NCBI RefSeq assembly: GCF_035953295.1
Contig: NZ_CP108370.1
Location: forward strand, 5,689,001 to 5,753,000
DNA length: 64,000 bases
Reading direction: 5' to 3'
Source: Streptomyces sp. NBC_01335
GTDB taxonomy: Bacteria > Actinomycetota > Actinomycetes > Streptomycetales > Streptomycetaceae
In this document: in pieces, positions 28,415 through 36,741 of the stretch
Numbering within the stretch: the first letter of the stretch is position 1
Layout of the letters: each line of letters starts with the position of its first letter
The notes under the pieces: model-generated
Database searches by the model: none
Seen by the model: only the letters and a program-made list of their open reading frames with translations
Told to the model about the DNA's origin: nothing
Position numbers and translations under genes: made by a program

Positions 28415-29478
28415 TGGGCATGAAGAACGTGCGTCTCCGGAACCCTCTCGCCCGTCGTTCCGGTACCCCCACCCGGTCCCGCGCCTCCCTCGGCCTGCTG
28501 GCGCTTCCGCTCGCCGCCGTGCTGATCGGCGCGACCGGCTGCTCCTCCGACGACTCGGGCGACTCCGCCAAGGACGCGTCGTCCACCGCCTCCGCCTCGG
28601 CCGGCGCCTTCCCGGTGTCCGTCGACACCAAGTTCGGCTCCATCACGGTGAAGGAGCAGCCCAAGAGGGTCGTCGCGCTCGGCTGGGGCGACGCGGAGAC
28701 CGCGCTCGCCCTCGGCGTCCAGCCCGTCGGCGAGAGCGACTGGCTGGCCTTCGGCGGCGACGGTGTCGGCCCGTGGGCCAAGGGCCTCTACACCAAGAGC
28801 CCGGAGAAGATCGGCACCATGGAGCCGGAGTACGAGAAGATCGCGGCCCTCAAGCCCGACCTGATCCTCGACACCAAGTCCAGCGGTGACCAGACCCGTT
28901 ACGACACCCTCAGCAAGATCGCCCCGGTCATCGGCGTCCCGAAGGGCGGCGACCAGTACAAGCTGTCCTGGGAGCAGCAGACCAAGATGGTCTCCACCGC
29001 GCTCGGCAAGAAGGCCGAGGGCGACAAGCTGATCAAGGGCGTCGAGGACAAGTTCGCCGCCGCCGCGAAGGCGCACCCCGAGTTCAAGGACAAGACGGTC
29101 ACCCTCGCGTCGAAGACCTCGGTCGGCTGGGGCGCGTACGTCTCGGGCACCGGTCGCGTCGACTTCATCGACCGGCTCGGCTTCAAGAACAACCCGGTCA
29201 TCGAGAAGCAGGCCGGTGACGCGTTCTCGGTCAGCGTCTCCGAGGAGAACCTCGACCAGTTCGACGCCGACCTGATCGTCACCGCGCCGATCGGCCTCAA
29301 GCCCGCCCAGGTCACCTCCGACGCCCTGTACAAGAAGATCCCCGCGGTCGCCGACGGCCACGCGATGGTCTTCGACCAGGGCGGTCTGAGCCAGGCGTTC
29401 GCCACCGACTCGATCCTCTCGACCTCCTACGCGATCGACCACGTCGTGCCGGAGTTCGCGAAGTACGTCAAGAAGTAA
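28414..29478 (+). CDS. iron-siderophore ABC transporter, substrate-binding lipoprotein
   Basis: A 354-residue membrane-anchored receptor. The N-terminal Arg-rich signal peptide ends at the lipobox GATG-C. The mature part begins with a Ser/Asp linker, and the Fe-siderophore binding fold starts at FGSITVKEQPKRVVALGWGDAETALALG, a pattern typical of FepB/FhuD-type proteins. The ligand is not predictable. The ATG at 28414 lies inside the iron box with no close ribosome site, so translation may be leaderless or begin at the ATG at 28420. It has its own promoter region 99 bases after the ATPase gene and ends at a large terminator. Confidence 0.9.
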   Translation: MGMKNVRLRNPLARRSGTPTRSRASLGLLALPLAAVLIGATGCSSDDSGDSAKDASSTASASAGAFPVSVDTKFGSITVKEQPKRVVALGWGDAETALALGVQPVGESDWLAFGGDGVGPWAKGLYTKSPEKIGTMEPEYEKIAALKPDLILDTKSSGDQTRYDTLSKIAPVIGVPKGGDQYKLSWEQQTKMVSTALGKKAEGDKLIKGVEDKFAAAAKAHPEFKDKTVTLASKTSVGWGAYVSGTGRVDFIDRLGFKNNPVIEKQAGDAFSVSVSEENLDQFDADLIVTAPIGLKPAQVTSDALYKKIPAVADGHAMVFDQGGLSQAFATDSILSTSYAIDHVVPEFAKYVKK

Positions 29479-29497
29479 GCGGTACCCCGCCAGGTCT

Positions 29498-29555
29498 CCG
29501 GGCCGGTGGGACGGGCGCACGGTCGTGCCCGTCCCACCGGCCCGGTCCGTTTTTC
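29498..29555 (+). terminator. very strong intrinsic terminator of the iron-import genes
   Basis: A perfect 19-bp stem whose core is GGGCCGGTGGGACGGGC / GCCCGTCCCACCGGCCC, followed after a few bases by a five-T run. Confidence 0.9.
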
Positions 29556-30103
29556 CGGTACGCCCCGGCGTCCCTCGTGACCGAGCGTGGTGATCATGCC
29601 GGACATGTCGCACGAAGGCCCGCCCGCTCGTGTGGCCGTCATCCCGCTCGGACCGGGCCGCCCGCCCGGCCCGGTCGGCTGCCTCGCCACCGCTGACCAG
29701 GCGCGATCCCGTCCCATGCGGGCGCTCGTGCGGGAGTCGCGGGCCGTCGGCGCGGACCGGGCCGTCTCAGATAGTAGGAAGTCCGAGTAATTGTGGGGAC
29801 AGAGCGGCCCAGGTGTCCTAGCGTTGTAGGAGCCGAACGATTCGCTTCTACCAGCGACTGGTGGTGAGCGGGTTCGCCCGATGCAGGCCACCCCTGCGGC
29901 GTCCGCCCCCGTACCTTCCGGCTTTTCCACCTGGTTCCGTCGTACCCGGCGGCAGATCATCGCCCGCCGCCGTACCCCTGGAACACGGCCCGGCCTCCGT
30001 GTGCGATTCCGCGCGGCCGGCGCCGTCCGTGAGCCGTAGAGCCCGTGAGCCGCAAGTCCGTGATGTCCCCGTGTCACCCGTGATTCCCAGGAGGCGTTCC
30101 CCC
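29556..30103 (+). other. 550-bp stretch without a convincing gene; long leader of a small basic protein gene
   Basis: The region contains an A/T-richer patch (29771-29795, GTAGGAAGTCCGAGTAATTG) and a CCTAGCGTTGTAGG inverted repeat (29818-29831) with a TAGCGT -10-like core. A 52-codon frame at 29881-30039 has a basic product (FSTWFRRTRRQIIARR) but no good ribosome site. I do not call it a gene. The likely content is the promoter and a long 5' leader for the gene at 30104. Confidence 0.35.
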
Positions 30104-30235
30104 ATGGCAGAGACCACCGTCCGCCGTCGCGTCCGTCACACCCCCCGCCCCACCGAAGCCGAACGCAAGAACGCCGCCGCGGCCCTCCAGCGCGCCCTGG
30201 ACCGCCGCGACAACGGCGGGGTCACCGGCCACTGA
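30104..30235 (+). CDS. small basic conserved protein (43 residues)
   Basis: A 43-residue, strongly basic protein, MAETTVRRRVRHTPRPTEAE followed by RKNAAAALQRALDRRDNGG. An Arg-rich head precedes one predicted amphipathic helix. I recall closely similar short proteins in other streptomycetes, always uncharacterised. The ribosome site is near-perfect (AGGAGG at 30091-30096). It is bounded by a long untranslated leader and a bidirectional terminator, so it is a stand-alone transcript. A nucleic-acid-binding or ribosome-associated role would fit the charge pattern, but that is a guess. Confidence 0.7.
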   Translation: MAETTVRRRVRHTPRPTEAERKNAAAALQRALDRRDNGGVTGH

Positions 30236-30242
30236 ACCCGTG

Positions 30243-30308
30243 GGGCCCGGGGGCTCCCGCCGCCCTCCGCCGTACGGCGGACGGAAGACGGCGAAGGCCC
30301 CCGGGCCC
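30243..30308. terminator. bidirectional hairpin between convergent genes
   Basis: GGGCCCGGGGGC (30243-30254) pairs perfectly with GCCCCCGGGCCC (30297-30308). A smaller CCGCCG/CGGCGG hairpin lies in the loop. Confidence 0.65.
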
Positions 30309-30334
30309 ATGGCGGCCGTGGCGGGCGCTGCGGA

Positions 30335-31930
30335 TCAGCCGCGGCTGACCTCGAAGTGGTCGATGCGCTCGCCCGACTCGGCGAGGGCGGTGACCTTCAT
30401 CTTCGGGTGCGTACCGACCGAGACCTCCACCGCGAGGAACGAGTAGCCGGTGTAGCGCACGCGGGACCACTCCACGGTCTCCGCCGCGTGGACGCCGCCC
30501 TTGGCCACGTAGTACGTGTCCACGCTCTCCTGGTCGTGGACGTGGCCCTCGTACGTGTCGGGGGCCGGGAAGTTGTAGAGCGACTTGCCCGCGCCGCCGG
30601 CCGTGACGTACACGATGCCGTCGCGGGTCGGGTCCGTGCGCTCGCCGATCGGCACCTTGCGGGAGACCACGTTCTTCAGAATCGCGTCCGTGCGCTCGTA
30701 CACGTGGTTGTGGCCGTTGATGACCAGGTCCACCTGGTGCTTCTCGAACAGCGGCACCCACGCCTCGCGGACCCCGCCCTCGGAGGCGTGCGCGTTGGTG
30801 GTCGAGAAGGCGCAGTGGTGGAAGAAGACCACCACGAAGTCGACGTCCCTGCGGGCGCGCAGCTCGCCGAGGCGGCGGTCCAGCCACTTCGTCTGCTTGC
30901 CGCCGCTGATGCCGAGGTTCGCCGGGATCTCGTTCGAGACGTCGTTGGCGTCCAGGGCGACGACGGCCACGTTGCCGTGGACGAAGGAGTACACGCCCGG
31001 CAGGCCGACCGGGTCGGGGCCGTTGTCCGGCAGCGTCCAGCGGGCGTTCTGGCCGCCGTAGCCGTCGGGGGAGTACCAGGCCTCCATGTCGTGGTTGCCG
31101 GTCGTCACCATCCACGGCACCGTCTTCGCGACGGTCTCCGTCTGGGCCAGGAACTGGTCCCAGGTGCGCGCGTCGTAGACGTCGGTCTCCTGGCCGGAAC
31201 CCGACGGGTCGGCGTAGCAGATGTCGCCGGCGTGCAGGTGGAAGGCCGGGTTCTGGCCGAGCAGCAGCTGGTCGTTGCCGAGGGCGTGGTAGCTGACGCC
31301 CTGGTCGCCGAAGGCGGTGAAGGTGAAGTTCTCGGCGCGCGAGGGCGCGGTGGTGAACGTACCGAGCGAGCCCAGGTTGCGGGTGTCGGCCGGGTCGAAG
31401 CCGTCGTGGCCGACGCCGTAGTAGTACGTCGTGCCGGGCTGCAGGCGCTCCAGGCTCGCGTGCACGTAGAACTGCTCGGCGGCGGCGATCGCGCCGTTGT
31501 TCAGCGTCGGCGTGGTGAGGTGGCGCACCTCGGCGTCGATGCGGCGGCTCAGCGACCACGGCTTGAGGCCGATGCGGATGTACGGGCGCTTCACGGCGAA
31601 CGGGACCTGCCACGAGACGCTCATCTGCGTCTTCGGGTCGGCGCCGTACGCCAGGTGACGGCCGAACGGCGCCACCAGCGAGCCGTCCACCTGCGTGGTG
31701 GAGCGCGAGGTGAGGACCGTCGGGGAGCCGTGGGCCGAGGAGGAGTGCGCGGCGGCGGGCGCGGCGGTGAGGAGGCCGGTGCCCATGCCCGCGCCGGCGA
31801 CGGCGGCGGTCGCCACGCTCGTACGCAGCATGCCGCGGCGCGTCAGTTTGGTGCGGAGGTACTCGTGCTGCTCCGCCATGCTCATGCGGGCGGCGAGCTT
31901 CTCGGGGATTCCGAAGCGAGGGATGTCCAT
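30335..31930 (-). CDS. secreted purple-acid-phosphatase-type metallophosphoesterase (Tat substrate)
   Basis: A 531-residue secreted phosphatase. A Tat-type signal contains TRRGMLRTS, preceded by an unusually long ~30-residue n-region. A fibronectin-like N-terminal domain (KTQMSVSWQVPF) precedes the metallophosphoesterase core. Its five metal-ligand blocks are in order: FGDQG, HAGDICYAD, TTGNHDME, VFFHHCAF and NGHNHVYERT, the purple acid phosphatase pattern for a dinuclear Fe/metal centre. It probably releases phosphate from extracellular esters. ATG at 31930 is chosen, and one at 31945 is in frame. A single GTTCACC motif (minus strand, 31974-31980) could be half of a PHO box. Confidence 0.85.
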   Translation of the reverse strand: MDIPRFGIPEKLAARMSMAEQHEYLRTKLTRRGMLRTSVATAAVAGAGMGTGLLTAAPAAAHSSSAHGSPTVLTSRSTTQVDGSLVAPFGRHLAYGADPKTQMSVSWQVPFAVKRPYIRIGLKPWSLSRRIDAEVRHLTTPTLNNGAIAAAEQFYVHASLERLQPGTTYYYGVGHDGFDPADTRNLGSLGTFTTAPSRAENFTFTAFGDQGVSYHALGNDQLLLGQNPAFHLHAGDICYADPSGSGQETDVYDARTWDQFLAQTETVAKTVPWMVTTGNHDMEAWYSPDGYGGQNARWTLPDNGPDPVGLPGVYSFVHGNVAVVALDANDVSNEIPANLGISGGKQTKWLDRRLGELRARRDVDFVVVFFHHCAFSTTNAHASEGGVREAWVPLFEKHQVDLVINGHNHVYERTDAILKNVVSRKVPIGERTDPTRDGIVYVTAGGAGKSLYNFPAPDTYEGHVHDQESVDTYYVAKGGVHAAETVEWSRVRYTGYSFLAVEVSVGTHPKMKVTALAESGERIDHFEVSRG

Positions 31931-32003
31931 GGCCAGAACATCCACTTTCGGAGTTGCCTGATCCCGTCCACGAGGTGAACGGCACGCGTACAGCTCACCA
32001 TGT

Positions 32004-32018
32004 GTCCGTATAGTGGAC
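32004..32018. promoter_or_regulatory. operator-like palindrome overlapping the leuB -10 region
   Basis: GTCC-GTATAGT-GGAC is an inverted repeat whose centre contains TATAGT, a good -10 hexamer, 46 bases before leuB. IclR-type NdgR/AreB regulators are known to control leucine genes in streptomycetes, and this is a plausible target. The assignment is inference. Confidence 0.5.
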
Positions 32019-32059
32019 GGTGCGTGTCATGGGGTGGGACGTATGGCTAAAGTGCCGTC

Positions 32060-33100
32060 ATGTCTCGCAGCATCAATCTCGCAGTGATCCCCGGTGACGG
32101 AATCGGCCAGGAAGTCGTTGCCCAGGGCCTCAAGGTCCTCAACGCCGTCCTCCCGCAGGATGTGAAGCTGGAGACCAAGGAGTACGACCTTGGCGCCCAG
32201 CGCTGGCACCGCACGGGTGAAACCCTCCCCGACGCGGAGCTCGACTCCCTCAAGGGCCACGACGCCATCCTGCTCGGCGCGATCGGTGACCCCTCGGTCC
32301 CGTCCGGCGTGCTGGAGCGCGGGCTCCTGCTGAAGCTGCGCTTCGCCTTCGACCACTTCATCAACCTGCGGCCGTCGAAGCTCTTCCCGAACACCGCGAC
32401 CCCGCTGGCCGGCCGCCCCGACATCGACTTCGTCGTCGTCCGCGAGGGCACCGAGGGCCCCTACACCGGCAACGGCGGCTCGCTGCGCACCGGCACCCCC
32501 GCCGAGGTCGCCACCGAGGTCAGCGTCAACACCGCGTACGGTGTCGAGCGCGTGATCCGCGACGCCTTCGACCGCGCCGCCGCCCGCCCCCGCAAGAAGC
32601 TGACGCTGGTCCACAAGAACAACGTCCTCGTCTACGCCGGGCACCTGTGGAAGAACACCTTCGACAAGGTCGCCGCCGAGTACCCCCAGGTCACCACCGA
32701 CTACCTGCACGTCGACGCGGCGACGATCTTCTTCGTCACGCAGCCGGAGCGCTTCGACGTCATCGTCACCGACAACCTCTTCGGCGACATCCTCACCGAC
32801 CTCGCCGCGGCCGTCACCGGTGGCATCGGCCTGGCCGCCTCGGGCAACATCAACCCGACCGGCGCCTTCCCGTCGATGTTCGAGCCCGTCCACGGCTCGG
32901 CCCCCGACATCGCCGGCCAGGGCAAGGCCGACCCCACGGCCACGATCCTCTCCGTCGCCCTCCTGCTGCGCCACCTCGGCTACGACTCCGAGGCCGCGCG
33001 CATCGAGGCAGCCGTCTCCGCCGACCTCGCGGAGCGCGACGGGATCACCCGCACCACCGACGAGATCGGCGACGCGCTCGCGGTACGCGTAGCGGGCTGA
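32060..33100 (+). CDS. leuB: 3-isopropylmalate dehydrogenase
   Basis: A 346-residue NAD enzyme that oxidatively decarboxylates 3-isopropylmalate in leucine synthesis. Signatures are [11 protein letters not shown] at the N-terminus, [20 protein letters not shown] with the substrate-binding Arg residues, [14 protein letters not shown], and the metal-binding [28 protein letters not shown]. The length matches the short actinobacterial LeuB type. ATG at 32060 is used. The gene stands alone with its own operator-like palindrome and a terminator, next to but not coupled with ilvE. Confidence 0.95.
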   Translation: MSRSINLAVIPGDGIGQEVVAQGLKVLNAVLPQDVKLETKEYDLGAQRWHRTGETLPDAELDSLKGHDAILLGAIGDPSVPSGVLERGLLLKLRFAFDHFINLRPSKLFPNTATPLAGRPDIDFVVVREGTEGPYTGNGGSLRTGTPAEVATEVSVNTAYGVERVIRDAFDRAAARPRKKLTLVHKNNVLVYAGHLWKNTFDKVAAEYPQVTTDYLHVDAATIFFVTQPERFDVIVTDNLFGDILTDLAAAVTGGIGLAASGNINPTGAFPSMFEPVHGSAPDIAGQGKADPTATILSVALLLRHLGYDSEAARIEAAVSADLAERDGITRTTDEIGDALAVRVAG

Positions 33101-33115
33101 CCCGACGACTCTCCA

Positions 33116-33152
33116 GGAAGCCGCCGGGTCGGACCATCACCCGGCGGCTTCC
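33116..33152 (+). terminator. terminator after leuB
   Basis: A perfect 14-bp stem GGAAGCCGCCGGGT / ACCCGGCGGCTTCC with a 9-base loop. Confidence 0.75.
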
Positions 33153-33228
33153 CCCTGTGCGGCCCCGGGTATTCCCATCGACCCCGGGACCGTAAACCGT
33201 GCCATTTCGTGCCCGGCCCTCCACGAGC

Positions 33229-33234
33229 GATAAT
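33229..33234 (+). promoter_or_regulatory. candidate -10 (GATAAT) of ilvE
   Basis: GATAAT stands out in an otherwise GC-rich intergenic region, after the leuB terminator and 120 bases before the ilvE start. No convincing -35 is visible. Confidence 0.35.
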
Positions 33235-33353
33235 CGAACGTGGGGCCGCAGCTCGCGGCAATGCTCGGACGTCCTCGCACTTGTTCGCACTTGCGGGCGG
33301 GAGCGGGCGGCAGCACGGTCCCTCACACACAGATACGTGAAGGACACGCACTC

Positions 33354-34445
33354 ATGACGACGCCCACCATCGAGCTCAAGCCCACCTCGTCCCCGCTGTC
33401 CGACGCGGAGCGCGAGGCGATCCTCGCCGCCCCCGGATTCGGCCGCCACTTCACCGACCACATGGTCACCATCCGGTGGACCGAAGGCCGCGGCTGGCAC
33501 GACGGGCAGCTCGTCCCGTACGCCCCGCTCTCCCTCGACCCCGCGACGATGGTCCTGCACTACGCGCAGGAGATCTTCGAGGGCCTGAAGGCGTACCGGC
33601 AGCCCGACGGCAGCGTCGCCACCTTCCGCCCCGAGGCCAACGCCAAGCGCTTCCAGCGCTCCGCCCACCGCCTCGGCATGCCCGAGCTGCCGGTGGAGAC
33701 CTTCATCGAGGCCTGCGACCTGCTGGTCCAGCAGGACAAGGCGTGGGTCCCGGCGCACGGCGGCGAGGAGTCCTTCTACCTCCGCCCGTTCATGATCGCC
33801 ACCGAGGTCGGCCTGGGCGTCAAGCCCGCCAACGAGTACCTCTTCCTCGTCATCGCCTCCCCGGCCGGCGCCTACTTCGCCGGCGGTGTGAAGCCCGTCT
33901 CCATCTGGCTCTCCGAGGACCGCGTCCGCGCCGTCCCCGGCGGCATGGGCGACGCCAAGACCGGCGGCAACTACGCCGCCTCCCTGCTCGCCCAGGCCGA
34001 GGCCACCGCCAGGGGCTGCGACCAGGTCGCCTACCTCGACGCCGTGGAGCACAAGTGGGTCGAGGAGCTCGGCGGGATGAACCTCTACTTCGTGTACGAG
34101 AACCACATCGTCACCCCCGCCCTCACCGGCTCCCTGCTGGCCGGCGTCACCCGTGACTCCCTCCTCACCGTCGCCCGCGACCTCGGCTACACCTCCGAGG
34201 AGGGCCGGGTCTCCATCGACCAGTGGCGCGAGGACAGCGCGAACGGCACCCTCAAGGAGGTCTTCGCCTGCGGCACCGCCGCCGTGATCACCCCCGTCGG
34301 CACCGTGAAGTCGGCCGGCGGCGAGTGGACCCAGGGCGACGGCACCCCCGGCGAGACCACCATGAAGCTCCGCGACCGCCTCCTGGACATCCAGCGCGGC
34401 ATCGCCGAGGACACCCACGGCTGGATGCACCCCCTGGGCGACTGA
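33354..34445 (+). CDS. ilvE: branched-chain amino-acid aminotransferase
   Basis: A 363-residue PLP enzyme (fold type IV) for the last step of Val/Leu/Ile synthesis, with glutamate as amino donor. Motifs are [32 protein letters not shown] and [19 protein letters not shown] with the PLP lysine in DAKTGG. Also present are [16 protein letters not shown] and [18 protein letters not shown] at 33354 has GTGAAGGA at 33337-33344. A ~110-base leader separates it from a possible promoter. Confidence 0.95.
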   Translation: MTTPTIELKPTSSPLSDAEREAILAAPGFGRHFTDHMVTIRWTEGRGWHDGQLVPYAPLSLDPATMVLHYAQEIFEGLKAYRQPDGSVATFRPEANAKRFQRSAHRLGMPELPVETFIEACDLLVQQDKAWVPAHGGEESFYLRPFMIATEVGLGVKPANEYLFLVIASPAGAYFAGGVKPVSIWLSEDRVRAVPGGMGDAKTGGNYAASLLAQAEATARGCDQVAYLDAVEHKWVEELGGMNLYFVYENHIVTPALTGSLLAGVTRDSLLTVARDLGYTSEEGRVSIDQWREDSANGTLKEVFACGTAAVITPVGTVKSAGGEWTQGDGTPGETTMKLRDRLLDIQRGIAEDTHGWMHPLGD

Positions 34446-34477
34446 CACCCCTGCCTCCACCGCACACGCAGTACGTA

Positions 34478-34515
34478 CGAAGGCCGCGCCCGGGTTTTTC
34501 CGGGCGCGGCCTTCG
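34478..34515 (+). terminator. terminator after ilvE
   Basis: A perfect 16-bp stem CGAAGGCCGCGCCCGG / CCGGGCGCGGCCTTCG whose loop is GTTTTT. Confidence 0.85.
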
Positions 34516-34559
34516 TGCTGCGCGCGCGGTGGCGGTGCAGGAGGGTTCCGCGCCTGAGC

Positions 34560-35117
34560 TCAGGGCGCCGCCCGCCGGGCGCGGTGCGCGCGGACCCGTC
34601 CGCGGCTGGCGCACGCCGGGGAGGGGCACCACCGGCGGCGGCCGGCGGGATCGGTGAAAACGCCCCGGCAGTCGTCCTCGGGGCACACCTTGAGTCCGGT
34701 CCGGTCCGCGCCGGTCAGGTGGTCCGCGGCCTGCCGCGCGATGCGGACGAGTGCTTCGCCGGCGGTGGCCGGCGAGCTGCGGCGCAGGCGGTCGCCGCCG
34801 GTGAGTTCCACCGGGTCGTCGGCCGCGATGAAGTCGCTCAACTCGGCGACCGCTTCATCCGGAGGGGTACGGCCCTGGGTGGTGGCAAGGGCCAGGGCGC
34901 GTAGGCACTCCCGCAGTCGCCACGTGTGTTCCAGGTCGGCGTGCGTGGGCCTGCGGTGCGGCGCCAGCTCGCTCATCCTCAGCCATTCCGCCAGCAGATC
35001 CGCGGAGCCGAGGCGTTCGACCGGGTGGCTACCGAAGGCGCGGCCCCGTGTGGCGAGCAGGTTGAGCCAGGTGGCGCCACAGTCGAAGCGGAAGCTGTGC
35101 GGGTCGTCGGTGGCCAT
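34560..35117 (-). CDS. CGNR/ABATE-type zinc-finger transcriptional regulator
   Basis: A 185-residue protein with an N-terminal ABATE-like domain (FRFDCGATWLNLLATRG, then DLLAEWLRMSELAP) and a C-terminal zinc ribbon: CPEDDC-x14-CPSPAC-ASRGRVRAHRAR. The usual CGNR tetrad is CASR here. Such proteins are predicted DNA-binding regulators of small-molecule genes. It is divergent from a decarboxylase/phosphotriesterase pair, with two identical-looking operators between (35127-35178). TACACT at 35124-35129 on its strand ends 7 bases before the ATG, so the transcript is probably leaderless and the first operator covers its promoter. Autorepression is likely. Confidence 0.8.
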   Translation of the reverse strand: MATDDPHSFRFDCGATWLNLLATRGRAFGSHPVERLGSADLLAEWLRMSELAPHRRPTHADLEHTWRLRECLRALALATTQGRTPPDEAVAELSDFIAADDPVELTGGDRLRRSSPATAGEALVRIARQAADHLTGADRTGLKVCPEDDCRGVFTDPAGRRRWCPSPACASRGRVRAHRARRAAP

Positions 35118-35126
35118 GGTCCGAGT

Positions 35127-35178
35127 GTAACGCCTCAAGCGTTACGTCTGTTAGCGTCGTAACGCCTTGACCGTTACG
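35127..35178. promoter_or_regulatory. paired operators GTAACG-N7-CGTTAC between divergent genes
   Basis: Site 1 is GTAACGCCTCAAGCGTTAC (35127-35145) and site 2 is GTAACGCCTTGACCGTTAC (35159-35177). Their centres are 32 bp apart, three helical turns. Site 1 overlaps the -10 of the CGNR gene. Site 2 lies at the expected start of the rightward transcript, just after a TAGCGT -10 (35152-35157). Confidence 0.8.
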
Positions 35179-35198
35179 TACTGACGAGGAGACCGACC

Positions 35199-35657
35199 AT
35201 GGCCGATTCCGGACCTGTCGACCCCGTGCCCCTCTCCGAGCGGCTGACCACTGCCGTTCTCGACCGAGAGGCGGGCCATCGGACGCTCGACACCCTCCAG
35301 GACCCCGCGACCCGGTCGCTCTTCCCTTGGCTGGAGGAGGTGGCTCCGGGCTTTCCCGACTGGCTGATCACCACCCTCTTCGGCGGCACCTATCAACGCC
35401 CCGGACTCTCGCCGCGCGAGCGCCAGTTGGTGAACCTGGGGGCGCTCACGGCGCTCGGCGGCGTCGATCCGCAGCTGGCCGGGCAGGTCGTCACCTCGCT
35501 GCGGGTGGGTCTGACGCCCGAGGAGGTGGTGGAGGTCTTCGTCCACCTGGCGCCCTACGTCGGCGTTCCCAAGGCGCTGGCCGGCCTGCGGGTCGCCGCC
35601 GCGGCACTGGAGGACAGTGCGGCCCCGCACGAAGCGGACCGGAGCGACCTCCGGTGA
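35199..35657 (+). CDS. carboxymuconolactone decarboxylase-family protein
   Basis: A 152-residue helical protein of the CMD/AhpD superfamily. The core reads LSPRERQLVNLGALTALGGVDPQLAGQVVTSLRVGLTPEEVVEVFVHLAPYVGVPKAL, the gamma-CMD pattern. It lacks the CxxC pair of peroxidase-type AhpD, so a lactone/decarboxylase or structural role fits better than redox. ATG 35199 follows GAGGAGA. Its stop overlaps the start of the phosphotriesterase-like gene, so they form a two-gene operon under the paired operators. Confidence 0.82.
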   Translation: MADSGPVDPVPLSERLTTAVLDREAGHRTLDTLQDPATRSLFPWLEEVAPGFPDWLITTLFGGTYQRPGLSPRERQLVNLGALTALGGVDPQLAGQVVTSLRVGLTPEEVVEVFVHLAPYVGVPKALAGLRVAAAALEDSAAPHEADRSDLR

Positions 35658-36628
35658 GTGAGGTGACGCACCCCGTGGCGGGACGGACGGTGAGGACCGT
35701 ACTCGGCGACATCGACCCCGGTGACCTGGGCGTCTGCGACGCACACGACCACCTGTTCCTGCGAAGCCCGCGCCTTCCCGGCGAGGAGCTCGACGACACC
35801 GCGGCGGCACGGTCGGAACTGGACTCCTTCGCGCAGGCCGGGGGACGGGCCATGGTGCAGTGGACGCCCTGGGGTATGGGACGGCGGCTGTCCGTCCTTC
35901 CCGCGCTCTCCCGCGACAGTGGCGTCCACCTGATCGCGGCGACCGGCCTGCATCAGGCGAAACACTACGAAGGCGACCGGTTCGCGCACGGTGTCGACGA
36001 GTTGGCGGAACTCTTCGTCCGGGAACTCACCCGGAGCCCGGTGAGAGCGGGCCTGATCAAAGTCGCCGGTGCCTTCCACCGCCTGGACGAGCACGCTCGC
36101 CGGACGATGGCCGCAGCGGCGACGGCCCATCACGCCACCGGCGCACCGATCGGCGTCCACCTGGAGGGCGGCACCGCAGCCCTGGAAACCCTCCAACTCC
36201 TCTGTGCGGACCACGGCGTACCGGCCCACCGGGTGATCCTGGGCCACCTTCTCCGCTACCCCGATCCCGCTGTCCACCTTCGTGTCGCGGAAGCCGGGGC
36301 GTACCTGGCGTTCGACGGACCCTCCCGGGCCCATCACGCCGGTGACCACCGACTGGTGGCGTGCGTGGCGGCACTCGCCGACGCCGGGCATGCCGACCGC
36401 GTGCTGATCGGCGGCGACACCGTGGTGGCGTCGGCCCGCTCGTCGGCGGACGGGCCAGGAATGCGTCACCTCCTGGAAGGGGTTGCTCCCCGCATCGCCC
36501 TGGAAATCGGCAGTGACGTGGCCCGTGCGATCTTCGTCGAGAACCCCGCCCACGCCTTCGCGGCACACTGGCGGGGCCCCGCACGGCCATCGCCGGGGAT
36601 GCCCCCCACGCCTGCGGAGCGCGGCTGA
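35654..36628 (+). CDS. phosphotriesterase-family amidohydrolase (possible lactonase)
   Basis: A 324-residue metal-dependent TIM-barrel hydrolase. Metal ligands appear in order: DAHDHLF (HxH), the bridging Lys in GLIKVAG, His in GVHLEGG, His in ILGHLLRYPD and Asp in LIGGDTV. This is the phosphotriesterase/lactonase set. Many members are physiological lactonases, which would suit its pairing with a carboxymuconolactone-decarboxylase-like protein, although the substrate is unknown. The GTG start overlaps the upstream stop (GTGA). Confidence 0.8.
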   Translation: MSEVTHPVAGRTVRTVLGDIDPGDLGVCDAHDHLFLRSPRLPGEELDDTAAARSELDSFAQAGGRAMVQWTPWGMGRRLSVLPALSRDSGVHLIAATGLHQAKHYEGDRFAHGVDELAELFVRELTRSPVRAGLIKVAGAFHRLDEHARRTMAAAATAHHATGAPIGVHLEGGTAALETLQLLCADHGVPAHRVILGHLLRYPDPAVHLRVAEAGAYLAFDGPSRAHHAGDHRLVACVAALADAGHADRVLIGGDTVVASARSSADGPGMRHLLEGVAPRIALEIGSDVARAIFVENPAHAFAAHWRGPARPSPGMPPTPAERG

Positions 36629-36741
36629 TCCGCGCATCCGGGCCCTGCGGAAACCGCTGCCGGTAGCGATGGCGTACGTACCGCCCGGCCCTCCTCGGTC
36701 GCCCGGTACGTCGGGTGCTCGGGGCGCCCCGGACGCCCCGC

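Noticed and set aside
29881..30039. A 52-codon frame with a basic product before the 43-residue protein gene.
   Set aside because: There is no ribosome-binding site, only moderate codon bias and no recognisable pattern; it is more likely part of a leader.
31974..31980. A PHO box for the purple acid phosphatase gene.
   Set aside because: Only one GTTCACC unit matches; the adjacent 11-bp unit does not, so a true direct-repeat PHO box is not supported.
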